A stretch of 64,000 nt of DNA from Clarkia xantiana subsp. parviflora (lineage: Eukaryota > Streptophyta > Magnoliopsida > Myrtales > Onagraceae): the NCBI GenBank assembly GCA_036873135.1, contig JAPTYO010000018.1, forward strand, positions 8,733,503-8,797,502, in the 5' to 3' direction. The notes below the pieces were generated by a model. It was not told where the DNA came from. It worked only from the letters and a program-made list of their open reading frames with translations, and ran no database searches. Each line of letters begins with the position of its first letter. The first letter of the stretch is position 1. The translations under genes and the position numbers were made by a program. Below are positions 45,698 to 55,450 of this stretch, piece after piece.

Positions 45698-48415
45698 ATG
45701 GCTGGCAACAGACCGCAGCGTTCAGGCAAGCAGGTGCCGGCCACCAGCAATCCCCCTGAGGATGCTACCCAGCATCAGGATTTGAGAGATGATGGTGACA
45801 GCACTCGCCGAGACGACATCGCGCGAAGGAACAACCCCCCTGGTGGATCCAGAAACGAGACACCTTCCCAGAATCCAGAGCTGGCCAGGGTAGTGGCAGA
45901 GGCCATGCCCCTATTCATGGAGGCCATGGAGGCCCTCCTAGACCGAAGAGAAGCTGCTAGAAGGCAGACCGATCTACCGCCGCTCCCTCCGCGGCGAGAT
46001 GCGCCCAGAAGGCAGGTAGACGACAACCTACCACCACCCCCTCCGTTGAGGGAACAGCCCATTCCCCCTAATCCAGCACCGGCGGAGAATTTCGTGGTCG
46101 ATGGACCAGGGCCAGTGCAACAAAGGACTATTCCCCTGAATGGTCCCCTCACTGCTGATCAGGTGGTGAAGATTGTGGGTATTTGCATGGGAGATCAGAA
46201 GCCCATGATGTCGGAATTGGGGAGTCAGGAGACCCATCCTTTCGTTCCCAGATTGATCCATACCCTGGCCCCTCCAGGCTTGGGTATCCCGAAGATAGAC
46301 GAGTACGACGGGGTCGCGGACCCGGTTCGCCACGTGCAGAAGCACCTGACAGCGTGCATGGGCAGGACCCCATATGAGGATGTTATCTGTGCGTTGTTCC
46401 CGAGTACCTTGGGAGAGAAGGCGATGACATGGTTCTACAGTCTGCCCACTGGATGTATAACCTGTTGGAAGGATATGCATCAGCGATTCATCGCCCAGTA
46501 CCAAGGGCGTCGACGGCTGCTGAAGAGTGTTCGGACCCTGCATGAGGTGGTCCAGAAGCCCGATGAATCGCTGGCCCAATACTACCAGCGTTACACGGCT
46601 GGTATGACCGAGCTGGATGAGGAGATATCGGAGGGCGAGGCCATCCGTACCTTCCTGAAAAACCTCAATCCCCCCTACGGCTCCGACTTACTTTACAGCG
46701 TCGCGGCCAAAAAAGTCTGGAACATGGAGGCCCTCCAGGCGAGGGTAAAACAGCAAATCGACGTCCAAGAGTCGAAGATCGCTGCCGGAGAATTGGCTCC
46801 TCCCAAGGGGCGCGAAGGAAAGCAGTTGTTAAAACCATTGGACAACCGACACAGGAAGGATAGCTCCGAGGGTAGTCGGAGTCGTGGACGCTCCGATCGG
46901 AGGGAGGATAGGCGTCCGACCAAGAGGGACAGTCAGAGGGAGGAGTTTACCCCCCTCAACAGGCCTTTGAAAGAGGTCTTGGCGGTAATGGAGAAGCAAG
47001 GCCTCGCTCGTTTCCCCAAGAAGAAGGAAGGAGAAAAGTTGGGCTCCCGCACCGACCGTTACTGCCGATTCCATCGGGCCTCTGGTCACGACACTGACCA
47101 GTGTCGGGAGCTGAAGAAGGAAATAGAGAAGCTTATCCAGAGGGGTAAGCTGAAGGAGTTCGTGGGAGACTCGCGCTGCAAGCCCCGTTCCCGATCTCGG
47201 TCAAGGTCCAAATCTCGATCGAGGTCCCCAAGGAAGAGGAGGTCCGACGCAGAGCCTTCGGAGGGCCCATCAGGGTCCCGACAGAAGAGGATTATTAATG
47301 TGATCCATGGAGGGTTCGCTGCAGGGGGAGACACATCGTCTTCTCGGGAGCGTTATGCCAACCAAGTGCCAGTCGCAGTGGTTTTGGGAAAAAGATCTCG
47401 GTCGTGGACCCCGAAGGAGGAGATGGAGATCACCTTCTCGGCGAAGGATCTGGAGGGAGTAGAGACCCCCCACGAGGATGCTCTAGTAGTGACATTGGAC
47501 GTAGGGGGATTCGAAATGAGGAGGATCCTCATCGATGGAGGAAGCTCCTCCGACATCCTCTTCTCCGACGCCCTGGAGCAGATGGGGAAAAAGAAGAAAG
47601 ACTTACGAGAGGTTAGCTTCCCGATGGTAGGATTTTGCGGCACAACCTCTTATCCATTGGGGGTCATTACGTTGCCCGTGTGGTTCGGCAGTGGCTGGAA
47701 GATGGAGAAGAGAGATGTGGAGTTCGTGGTGGTCGAATCCACAGGGACGTACAATGCGATCATTGGAAGAACCACTATCAACCCGCTGATGGCAGTAGCC
47801 TCAACTGTCCATCAGAAACTGAAGTTCCCGACTGAGAATGGGGTCGGCGAAGTGAAAGGCGACCAGGTGGCGTCGAGACGATGCTATGTCAACGCCACGA
47901 GAAGATCAAGGAAGGAGGCCATGTCGGTTCTCCAAACAGACACTGATCCTCGAGAGGAGTTTGGGCGTCCCGCCCCCATGGAGGACCTAAAAGAAGTCGA
48001 GATAGATGGACCCGAGAGGAGGGTAAAGATCGGATCCGCCCTATCCGAGGAAAAAGCTCAGGAGTTGATCGCCCTATTGAAGGAATTCAAGGAGTTATTT
48101 GCCTGGTCTCCGAGCGATATGCCAGGAATCAGTCGGGACGTGATCGAGCATGAATTGAATATCGACCCCACGATCAAGCCGATCGCACAGAAGAGACGTC
48201 CAATGGGAACAGATAAGAGGATTGCGATCCAGCAGGAGGTTGGCAGATTGCTTGACGCCGGTTTCATTAGGGAGATCCGATTCCAGACTTGGGTAGCCAA
48301 CCCAGTGCTGGTGAGGAAGAGTAACGGGAAGTGGCGGATGTGTGTCGACTTCCGCGACTTAAACAAGGCTTGCCCGAAGGACTGGTGGATGCTACATCGG
48401 GGCATGAGCTGCTAA
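45698..48415 (+). CDS. gag-pol: Gag, protease and start of RT of element D
   Basis: First 905 codons of the Tat polyprotein, from ATG 45698 (MAGNRPQRSG). Parts: proline-rich N-terminus; Gag core at about 190-330 (LAPPGLGIPKIDEYDG, MTWFYSLP, FIAQYQGRRRLLKSV); knuckle with C456, H459, H464, C469, i.e. C-H-H-C spacing; RS/RK-rich region at about 497-520; protease with D613 in DGGSSSDILF; RT N-terminus to FRDLNKACPKD. It runs out of frame at 48388, where 28 nt present in B and C (YPLPRIDQLV region) are missing. The rest lies in the frame starting 48331. Confidence 0.95.
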   Translation: MAGNRPQRSGKQVPATSNPPEDATQHQDLRDDGDSTRRDDIARRNNPPGGSRNETPSQNPELARVVAEAMPLFMEAMEALLDRREAARRQTDLPPLPPRRDAPRRQVDDNLPPPPPLREQPIPPNPAPAENFVVDGPGPVQQRTIPLNGPLTADQVVKIVGICMGDQKPMMSELGSQETHPFVPRLIHTLAPPGLGIPKIDEYDGVADPVRHVQKHLTACMGRTPYEDVICALFPSTLGEKAMTWFYSLPTGCITCWKDMHQRFIAQYQGRRRLLKSVRTLHEVVQKPDESLAQYYQRYTAGMTELDEEISEGEAIRTFLKNLNPPYGSDLLYSVAAKKVWNMEALQARVKQQIDVQESKIAAGELAPPKGREGKQLLKPLDNRHRKDSSEGSRSRGRSDRREDRRPTKRDSQREEFTPLNRPLKEVLAVMEKQGLARFPKKKEGEKLGSRTDRYCRFHRASGHDTDQCRELKKEIEKLIQRGKLKEFVGDSRCKPRSRSRSRSKSRSRSPRKRRSDAEPSEGPSGSRQKRIINVIHGGFAAGGDTSSSRERYANQVPVAVVLGKRSRSWTPKEEMEITFSAKDLEGVETPHEDALVVTLDVGGFEMRRILIDGGSSSDILFSDALEQMGKKKKDLREVSFPMVGFCGTTSYPLGVITLPVWFGSGWKMEKRDVEFVVVESTGTYNAIIGRTTINPLMAVASTVHQKLKFPTENGVGEVKGDQVASRRCYVNATRRSRKEAMSVLQTDTDPREEFGRPAPMEDLKEVEIDGPERRVKIGSALSEEKAQELIALLKEFKELFAWSPSDMPGISRDVIEHELNIDPTIKPIAQKRRPMGTDKRIAIQQEVGRLLDAGFIREIRFQTWVANPVLVRKSNGKWRMCVDFRDLNKACPKDWWMLHRGMSC

Positions 48416-51267
48416 GCTTTATGGATGCTTATTCTGGTTATAACCAGATAAAGATGGCGAAAAAGGATGCCCCACATACCGCCTTTTACGCTGACAGCGA
48501 AGTCTTCCAGTACGACGTCATGCCTTTCGGCCTGGTGAATGCGGGGGCGACATACCAGAGGATGGTGAACAAGCTGTTCGGGGACATGATTGGGAGTACC
48601 ATGGAAGCCTATGTAGATGACATGCTGGTGAAGTCCCGACGAGCATCAGACCACGTTGGCAACTTGGCAATGGCCTTCGAGAGGATGAAGCTCCACCAGG
48701 TCCGCCTGAATCAAGCCAAATGTGCTTTCGGAGTCCATTCCGGGAAGTTCTTAGGCTTCATGGTGAGCCAGAGGGGGATCGAGGTGAATCCCGAAAAACT
48801 AAGGGCGATAGAGGAGATGCAGTCCCCGACCAATCATAGGGAGGTGCAGGTGCTGAACGGTCGGCTGGCTTCGATGAATCGCTTCTTATCCAAGGCCAGC
48901 GATCGGTCGATGCCATTTTTCAGTGTGTTAAGAGCCAACCGACAGTTCGAATGGACTGCTGAATGTGAGGAGGCGTTCCAAGCGCTCAAACAACATCTCC
49001 GCGACCTCCCGCCACTTGCGAAGCCAGCTCCAGGCGAGCCGCTCTATCTTTATTTGGCTATTTCTTCGTTTGCAATAAGCTCTGTTCTAGTTAAAGCTGT
49101 CGAGGGCAATCAGATTCCTGTCTATTATGTAAGCAAGGCGTTTGCCAAGAGTGAAATGAATTACCCTCCGATTGAGAAGTACCTCTTTGCGTTGATTATT
49201 ACTGCTCGAAAGTTACGGCCCTACTTCCATGCGCATGAAATTACGGTGTTGACTGATCAGCCATTAAAACACTTCTTGAACCGGCCCGATGCGTCGGGGA
49301 GACTAGTGAAGTGGGCCGTAGAACTTAGCGAGTTTCGAATTCATTTCGCTCCAAGAACAGCTATCAAAGGGCAGGCATTGGCCGACTTTATAGTTGAATC
49401 TACTATTCCCGATCCTGAAGCAACGGAAACAGTAGAGGGGGCAACCGGGAATACCGAAGAGGTCCCGACGGCGGGGCAGTCGGAACAGCCAAATAAGGAA
49501 AACACCTGGGAGCTGTACACGGATGGCTCCTCAAGCTCGGATGGATCGGGTGCGGGGTTCGTATTGATTCCACCAGGTAGGGCGGAGCCACTTCGATATG
49601 CATTGGCCCTGACATTTAGAGCCACCAATAACGAGGCGGAGTATGAAGCTCTCATAACGGGGCTGAAAATCGCAAAAGGTACTGGAATTGAACATTTGCG
49701 GGTGAAGTGTGATGCAAGTCTGATTGTAAATCAGGTCCGGGGGCAATATGGAGCAAAGAACCCGATCATGAAGAAGTACCTTCAAGAGGCTTGGACCTTA
49801 AAGGAGATCTTCAAAAGCTTTGATATCGAGGCAATTCCAAGGGAAGAGAATGTGGAGGCTGATGCCTTGAGCAAATTTGCCCTGGGGGCACCTTTGGAAG
49901 ACAGTCGGAGGATACACTTCTTGGAGAAGGTGATTCTATCGACAACCGATCCAACGGAGGTGTGCGCTATCAGAACGGGGTCAGAGGAGGAACCCACTTG
50001 GATGACCCCGATAATTGTGTACTTAACTACGGGGGCACTTCCTGAAGATAAAGTGGCAGCGGAGCGACTACGACGAATGTCAATTAATTACGCGATGGTG
50101 GACAACCAGTTGTACAAAAAGGGTCTGCTTTCGACGCCCTTCTTGAAATGCGTGGCCGAACCCGATACGACTCGGATTCTGAGAGAATTGCATGAAGGAG
50201 TCGCAGCCTGTCACGAGGGCGCTCGATCTATCCTGAGGAAGGCGTTGAACTTGGGATATTATTGGCCTACGATGAATAAGGAGGCAACGGCGCTTGTTCG
50301 ATCCTGTGACGCGTGTCAGAGATATGCTTCGTATATCACAGCCCCCGCCGCTGATTTGATGCCCATTGGGAGTGCTTGGCCCTTCGCACAGTGGGGCATT
50401 GACCTGGTGGGACCCCTTCCGAAAGCAAAGAGCCAGTGCACACATCTGCTGGTCGCGATTGACTACTTCTCGAAGTGGATCGAGGCCAAGCCATTAGCCA
50501 AAACAACAGCGGGACATATCATTAAATTCCTTCAGACCCGAATTTTGTCGAGATATGGGGTGCCGAAGGTGATCATCAGTGACAATGGTCCTCCGTTTAA
50601 TGGGGCCCAGTTGGAGAAGTTCCTGGACGAGTTTGGTATCGAGCATCGGACAGCATCCGTCCATCACGCTCAGACCAATGGGCAGGTGGAGGCTGCCAAC
50701 AAAATCGTGATGGAGGGTTTGAAGAAGAGAGTCTACGCTTTGGACGGAAAATGGTTGGACGAACTGGAGAACGTGTTGTGGGCGGTCCGAACGACACCCA
50801 AGCGGTCAACAGGTGAAACCCCGTTTGCACTTGTTTATGGAACGGAGGCGGTCGCTCCCGTGGAAATCGCTGTGGCGTCCCATCGAACCAGAAGCTATGA
50901 ACCCTCGACGAGTCCAGAAAGAGCCAAGATAGGACCTTTGACGAACGACGAAACAAGGCGCCTGGAGTTATCCTTGCTAGAGGAGAAACGGCTAGAGGCC
51001 GACATAGCGCAAGCTCGGATGCGTTTGGCGACGGCCAGGTACTACAATCGGAAGGTCAAGTCACGACAGTTCTACGCGGGAGAACTGGTCCTACGTCGGA
51101 ATGAGTTCGCCCTACAAGATCGGATCAATAAGATGTCCCCGAAATGGGAAGGGCCTTACAAGATCGTAGGCATGCCGGCCCCGAACGCTTACAAGTTAGA
51201 AGATCCCGACGGCAAAGTTTTAAGAAACACTTTTAGTGGTGAACATCTGAAGAAATGCCATGTTTGA
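48331..51267 (+). CDS. pol: RT, two RNase H domains and integrase of element D (frame after the deletion)
   Basis: The true reading starts at about 48389; the upstream methionine at 48331 is a frame accident. Within this frame: RT with FMDAYSGYNQI and YVDD (residues 94-97); first RNase H ending at PRTAIKGQALADFI; second RNase H with TDGSS (D398) and EAEYEAL; integrase zinc domain (HEGVAACHEG...C..C), catalytic D691, D751, E787 (last two 35 apart); terminal SGEHLKKCHV. All catalytic residues are present. Only the 28-nt loss at the junction disconnects it from Gag. Together with the previous entry it is one polyprotein gene. Confidence 0.94.
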   Translation: MADVCRLPRLKQGLPEGLVDATSGHELLSFMDAYSGYNQIKMAKKDAPHTAFYADSEVFQYDVMPFGLVNAGATYQRMVNKLFGDMIGSTMEAYVDDMLVKSRRASDHVGNLAMAFERMKLHQVRLNQAKCAFGVHSGKFLGFMVSQRGIEVNPEKLRAIEEMQSPTNHREVQVLNGRLASMNRFLSKASDRSMPFFSVLRANRQFEWTAECEEAFQALKQHLRDLPPLAKPAPGEPLYLYLAISSFAISSVLVKAVEGNQIPVYYVSKAFAKSEMNYPPIEKYLFALIITARKLRPYFHAHEITVLTDQPLKHFLNRPDASGRLVKWAVELSEFRIHFAPRTAIKGQALADFIVESTIPDPEATETVEGATGNTEEVPTAGQSEQPNKENTWELYTDGSSSSDGSGAGFVLIPPGRAEPLRYALALTFRATNNEAEYEALITGLKIAKGTGIEHLRVKCDASLIVNQVRGQYGAKNPIMKKYLQEAWTLKEIFKSFDIEAIPREENVEADALSKFALGAPLEDSRRIHFLEKVILSTTDPTEVCAIRTGSEEEPTWMTPIIVYLTTGALPEDKVAAERLRRMSINYAMVDNQLYKKGLLSTPFLKCVAEPDTTRILRELHEGVAACHEGARSILRKALNLGYYWPTMNKEATALVRSCDACQRYASYITAPAADLMPIGSAWPFAQWGIDLVGPLPKAKSQCTHLLVAIDYFSKWIEAKPLAKTTAGHIIKFLQTRILSRYGVPKVIISDNGPPFNGAQLEKFLDEFGIEHRTASVHHAQTNGQVEAANKIVMEGLKKRVYALDGKWLDELENVLWAVRTTPKRSTGETPFALVYGTEAVAPVEIAVASHRTRSYEPSTSPERAKIGPLTNDETRRLELSLLEEKRLEADIAQARMRLATARYYNRKVKSRQFYAGELVLRRNEFALQDRINKMSPKWEGPYKIVGMPAPNAYKLEDPDGKVLRNTFSGEHLKKCHV

Positions 51268-51395
51268 CAAATAAGTCGCCCGTAGAGGCGCGAAGATGTA
51301 ATTAAGTCGCCCTGAGTGGTGCATGCTATGTTAAAGACATCAATCAATAAAGAGGTTACTTCTGATCAAAGTATTCCTGAGTTGTTCTCGATACA

Positions 51396-51950
51396 TTAAA
51401 AAGCGTCATTGGACGTCCGAAAATCCTTAAGTTTTTATGGTCCGATTAAAAAGCGTCATTGGACGTCCGAAAAATCCTTAAGTTTTTAAGGTTCGATTAA
51501 AAAGCGTCATTGGACGTCCGAAAAATCCTTAAGTTTTTAAGGTTCGATTAAAAGCGTCATTGGACGTCCGAAAATCCTTAAGTTTTTAAGGTTCGATTAA
51601 AAGCGTCATTGGACGTCCGAAAATCCTTAAGTTTTTAAGGTCCGATTAAAAAGCGTCATTGGACGTCCGAAAATCCTTAAGTTTTTAAGGTCCGATTAAA
51701 AGCGTCATTGGACGTCCGAAAAATCCTTAAGTTTTTGAGGTTCGATTAAAAGCGTCATTGGACGTCCGAAAATCCTTAAGTTTTTAAGGTCCGATTAAAA
51801 AGCGTCATTGGACGTCCGAAAATCCTTAAGTTTTTAAGGTCCGATTAAAAAGCGTCATTGGACGTCCAAAAATCCTTAAGTTTTTAAGGTTCGATCAAAA
51901 AGCGTCATAGGACGACGGAAAGCCTTAAGGTTCTTAGGGTCCGATAAAAG
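51396..51950 (+). repeat. ~50-bp tandem repeats between integrase and the antisense gene of D
   Basis: Ten fairly regular units (AAAAGCGTCATTGGACGTCC, then a CCTTAAGTTTTTAAGG palindrome core) and one degenerate unit. The inner palindrome could form a hairpin in RNA of either strand, which would fit a 3' end shared by converging transcripts. Confidence 0.92.
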
Positions 51951-52061
51951 CGCTATGAAGAACATAATTGAAAAAGACGTTAATAAAAGGCTCGAAGGCC
52001 TAAGAGGTTCAATACAAGGGAGATAATGAGGAAGGGGTACAAAGACTTAAGATTTAACAAA

Positions 52062-54867
52062 TTAAACTCGGTCCTCGGGCGCTGAATCTTCAGAGGGCTT
52101 TGGAGGGGCAGGCTCAAAGGGATCGGTAGGAGGCTCGTCGGCGTCTTCATAAGAGCTCTCCGACGGGAGGCTAAGGTACGTTTCTGCGGCTCGGCCGAGA
52201 GTCTTGGACTTCCTCAAGTCGATGGAGTCCCCGTAGGTTTCATTAAGCTCTTCGACAATATCGAGGAAGGCATTCTGCAAATCTTCCTGACAATGTTTCG
52301 CCGCATCTGCTTTGAAGTCCTCCGAGCTCCGATATTCTTCGCGGCCTTGGACCTTCGCGTTTGTTATTTGGGCGGAATGATCCGCCTTTGCCTCCTCTAG
52401 CTCCGCGATGGCCCTCTGCTTCTCAAGCTTCAGCCGCTCAGCAGTTTCTTTCAACGCTGCCTTATCGAAGGCAGCCTGGCTCCGATCCGCCAAGGCCGCT
52501 TGCTGCTCCCGCCTAAGCGAGCTCTCAAGGCTTAGAATCTGCCTTTGCTGGGATTGGGCCTCTTGAGCAAGCTTGGCCCTACCCTCCTCGGCCTGCTGCC
52601 TACCCTCCTCAGCCTGCTGCCGAACTTCCTCGGCCCGCTGCCAACCTTCTTCGGCCCGCTTTTTACCCTCCTCTGCTCGGAGCCTTGACGCCTCAGAGGA
52701 AGCTAGGTCCTCCTGGAGCTTGGTCAAGCTCTCGAGGTTGGAGTTGGCCCGTTCTTGCTCCAAAGCCTCCCGCAGAGACAGGATGTAGCCGAAGCAACGA
52801 TCCTGGTCCGCCATTTCCTGAGGGCAAAATATAGCTTAGTATTTAAAAGTCGGAATACTTCCAGATGAATAAAAACAAAGTGTACCTACCTCTATCCGAC
52901 GGACGGCCATTTGCCGGATGTCCGCCTCGATGTCCTCCCCTTCCAGAGAGAGGGGGCGCCTCAGTGAGGGCGGGATCGAGCCCGACACCAAGTGCAAGGC
53001 CAGGTTCTTCTCCTGACACCCCCGATGTAGAGGAACCCCCCGAAGGGACTCCACCGGTCTCCAAGGCTCGGCGCTCTGGTCCGAAGAGAAGGCCTGGTAG
53101 TAGTCTCCATCCAAGGGGAATGGAGTAACTACCAGGCGAGCCCCCCCATCTTCACTTATTCGGGCTTCGGGGGTCGCGCCCCTAACTGGTGACGATGGCG
53201 GTGCGGGTGACGATGGTGGCGTGATGGGGAGTGGAGACGTCTTCCTGCCAGGTGACTTAGCAGGAGTCGACCTCGACTTTCCTCGGAGGATTAGGCCTTC
53301 CTCCTCAGCTTGATCCTCGGAGGGGGAGTCCTCCAAGCTGGTCACCCGACCGAATTCGCCACGGGCTTCCGTCGGGGCATCTTCCACCACCGGCTCCGCT
53401 GCAGGCGCGGGGTCTGAGGCAGGTACAGCAGGGGCGACGTCCGCGGGACCTGCAGCGGGGCGAATAAGGTGAGGAAGTAAATTGATATCGGTGTGCCAAA
53501 TTAAACAACGCTCCATATATCTCTCTTGGCCGAAAAAGTCGTAATAACCCGCTTCGAGAACATGTGGAGTTTCCCCTCGGAGGATATTCCTGACATCCCT
53601 AATCCGCCCTTCCATATCGGAGGCTTGAAGGTCTTGAGGTACCAACTCTCTATATCTCTTTATAGCACGAAAAACTTCCTTACCTTCCTTTTCGGAGCGG
53701 ACGTTGAAGGCGGCCCTGACCACATCCGTATTAGTCCGCCCCTCGGAGGTGGGGGCAGACCCTGGGGCCTCGGAGGTCTTCGCCTTCTTCCGAGACGGCC
53801 CCGACGTGGCAGAAGTCTTTCGATGGGAGGACTTCTTCTTGCGCTTCAGCGAATGGGAGGCATCGGTATCCTCCTGAAACAGATGGGCGGTCAGCGATGA
53901 TCGAGGGGCTGTAAGCAGTGGAAACAAGAAATAATTAGAAGATTACCCAGAGAATTACATTGGAAACGCCATCATGAATTTTTCCCCCGGCCTTGGGATC
54001 AATCAGCATAATGGAAATTTTGATCCGCTGTTGGTCGGTGACAGAAGTGGCCTCGAAGGGCTGATACCCCTCCTCCCAGCGACGGGCCTGGATAAGCATC
54101 AAGGCCCTCTTGGTCTGCTCCGACCACGAACGGAAAGGCACAGGAGGATCAGCCTCCACGACGGTCTTCGGCCACTCGATGGGACCAGGCTTGATGAAGA
54201 AATATTGTTCTTTCCAATTGGCATTGTCATGCCCCTTATCATGGATGATGGCCCGTTCCTTGCAAATCCTCCAGGACACCTTCCTATCCCAGCCCAGCTC
54301 CTTATACTGCTCGTCGGTCCCCTCGGGTTGGCGGGGGGTGAAGGAGCAGATACCATCCTTATTACAGGTCATCTTGTAGAGGACCCGCCAAAGCTCCAGA
54401 GTGTAGCTCCAATCTTCTTTGTTGATATCACACCACACTTGGAAGGCAATCCATGTACGGATTGCGTGTGGGGAGAAGGTCGTGGGGTAAGTCTTGTAAT
54501 GGTTGCACAGCTCCACCCAACTCGGACAGAAAGGGAGTCGGATTCCCGCACGAATTTGCCCTGGGGAGATGAACACCTCATCTCCTTTGGGGAGCGTAAT
54601 CCGAGCGTCACGAGGACTGAACTGGGATTGCTCGTAGGGATAGCGGGCCCCGAAGGAGGATTCGAAGATACCACACTCTATACAAGCCCTATCGTAGTTA
54701 ATAGGCGCAAGCAAGTTCTTGAGATACTTGAAGACGAAAGGTGGCCCAACAGTGGCAGATTCCTCAGCTGAAAATCGTCGAGGGAAGGAAGGAGGGGAAA
54801 ATTGAAACCTAAGAAGATCAAAGATGAAAAGGAAAAGGATAATAAGGAGAAGAATCTTACCAGACAT
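52062..54867 (-). CDS. Antisense four-exon gene of element D, intact
   Basis: Inferred exons: 54861-54867 (ATGTCTG), 53947-54767, 52890-53873, 52062-52817; introns 93, 73 and 72 bp with GT..AG ends. Total 2568 nt, about 855 residues without a stop. The first intron is also open in frame in D, but not in B or E. Exon 2 encodes a globular part (GQIRAGIRLPF, HYKTYPTTFSPHAIR, W and Y rich), resembling 'putative gypsy-type transposon' proteins (PF04195-like; unverified). Exon 3 has a basic KRKKKSSHRK patch and AGYYDFFGQERYMERCLIW. Exon 4 is a long Glu/Ala/Arg coiled coil with EEGRQQAEEGR repeats. An alternative acceptor for exon 3 at 53908 would break the frame. No biochemical function is known to me. 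Confidence 0.75.
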
Positions 54868-55003
54868 AGTGACTGAAGGCTTGATCGGAAAAATTTGAAG
54901 TGCTTGAAGCGCCGGTGAAAACTCGAAATCTGGAGAATCAAAGCTCTTGGGATCGCAGAGAAGAAGAGGTAAAAGAAAGGTGAAACAGTGTCTGGGGTTA
55001 GGG

Positions 55004-55010
55004 TTTTATA
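55004..55010 (-). promoter_or_regulatory. TATA box of the D antisense gene
   Basis: The complement reads CTTATAAAACCCTAACC, about 140 bp upstream of the ATG, again joined to a telo-box-like AAACCCTAA, as in B. Confidence 0.62.
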
Positions 55011-55438
55011 AGAGAAGGAAGGAGAACTGAAGGGGTGGGCAATCTGAACCGTAGAATTCAAAACCACTCAATCAGAATCGTCCAAAGGAAAACGTGTTAA
55101 TTCAAAGAAGGCGAAACGTTTTTAATCCGAACCGTCAGGACGCATGGGACAGATAAGACAAGAGTAATGACGTACCGGGGCGGTTGAAAAGTGCTTTTTC
55201 AGAAAGCAGGCGTGCGGAACCCGAAACGTTCCTTCACTTCCTATCAGCATTTAATGTTGGTCTGATCAAGAAATCCCCTCGAATCCAAGTAGGATCCCAA
55301 AGGATCTTGAAGAGATCCGAGGCAAAGGCCTCCGACAAAAGCAAGGCAATGGCCTCCAACGTTTCAAATAAAGACCCCCGACTGGGATGTGGAGGGGTCC
55401 GATATTGAAAGACGCGACGCACTATAAGTCCCTCACGT
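55011..55438. other. Spacer between antisense promoter and 3' LTR of D
   Basis: No coding frame recognised. Contains a GAAAAGTGCTTTTTCAGAAAGCAGGCG stretch (about 55187-55213) with counterparts in B (18765-18795) and E (57210-57235), so it is a conserved non-coding block possibly regulating the antisense promoter. Confidence 0.45.
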
Positions 55439-55450
55439 CTTGGGGGCAAA
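55439..55450 (+). other. Polypurine tract of element D
   Basis: CTTGGGGGCAAA directly before the 3' LTR. Confidence 0.8.

Noticed and set aside
51396..51950. Regular repeats resembling a CRISPR array
   Set aside because: Units are directly joined with no unique spacers, and the sequence is eukaryotic retrotransposon DNA.
54110..54771. Plus-strand frames opposite antisense exon 2 of D
   Set aside because: The minus-strand reading is conserved across B, D and E and has splice sites; the plus-strand frames are not conserved.
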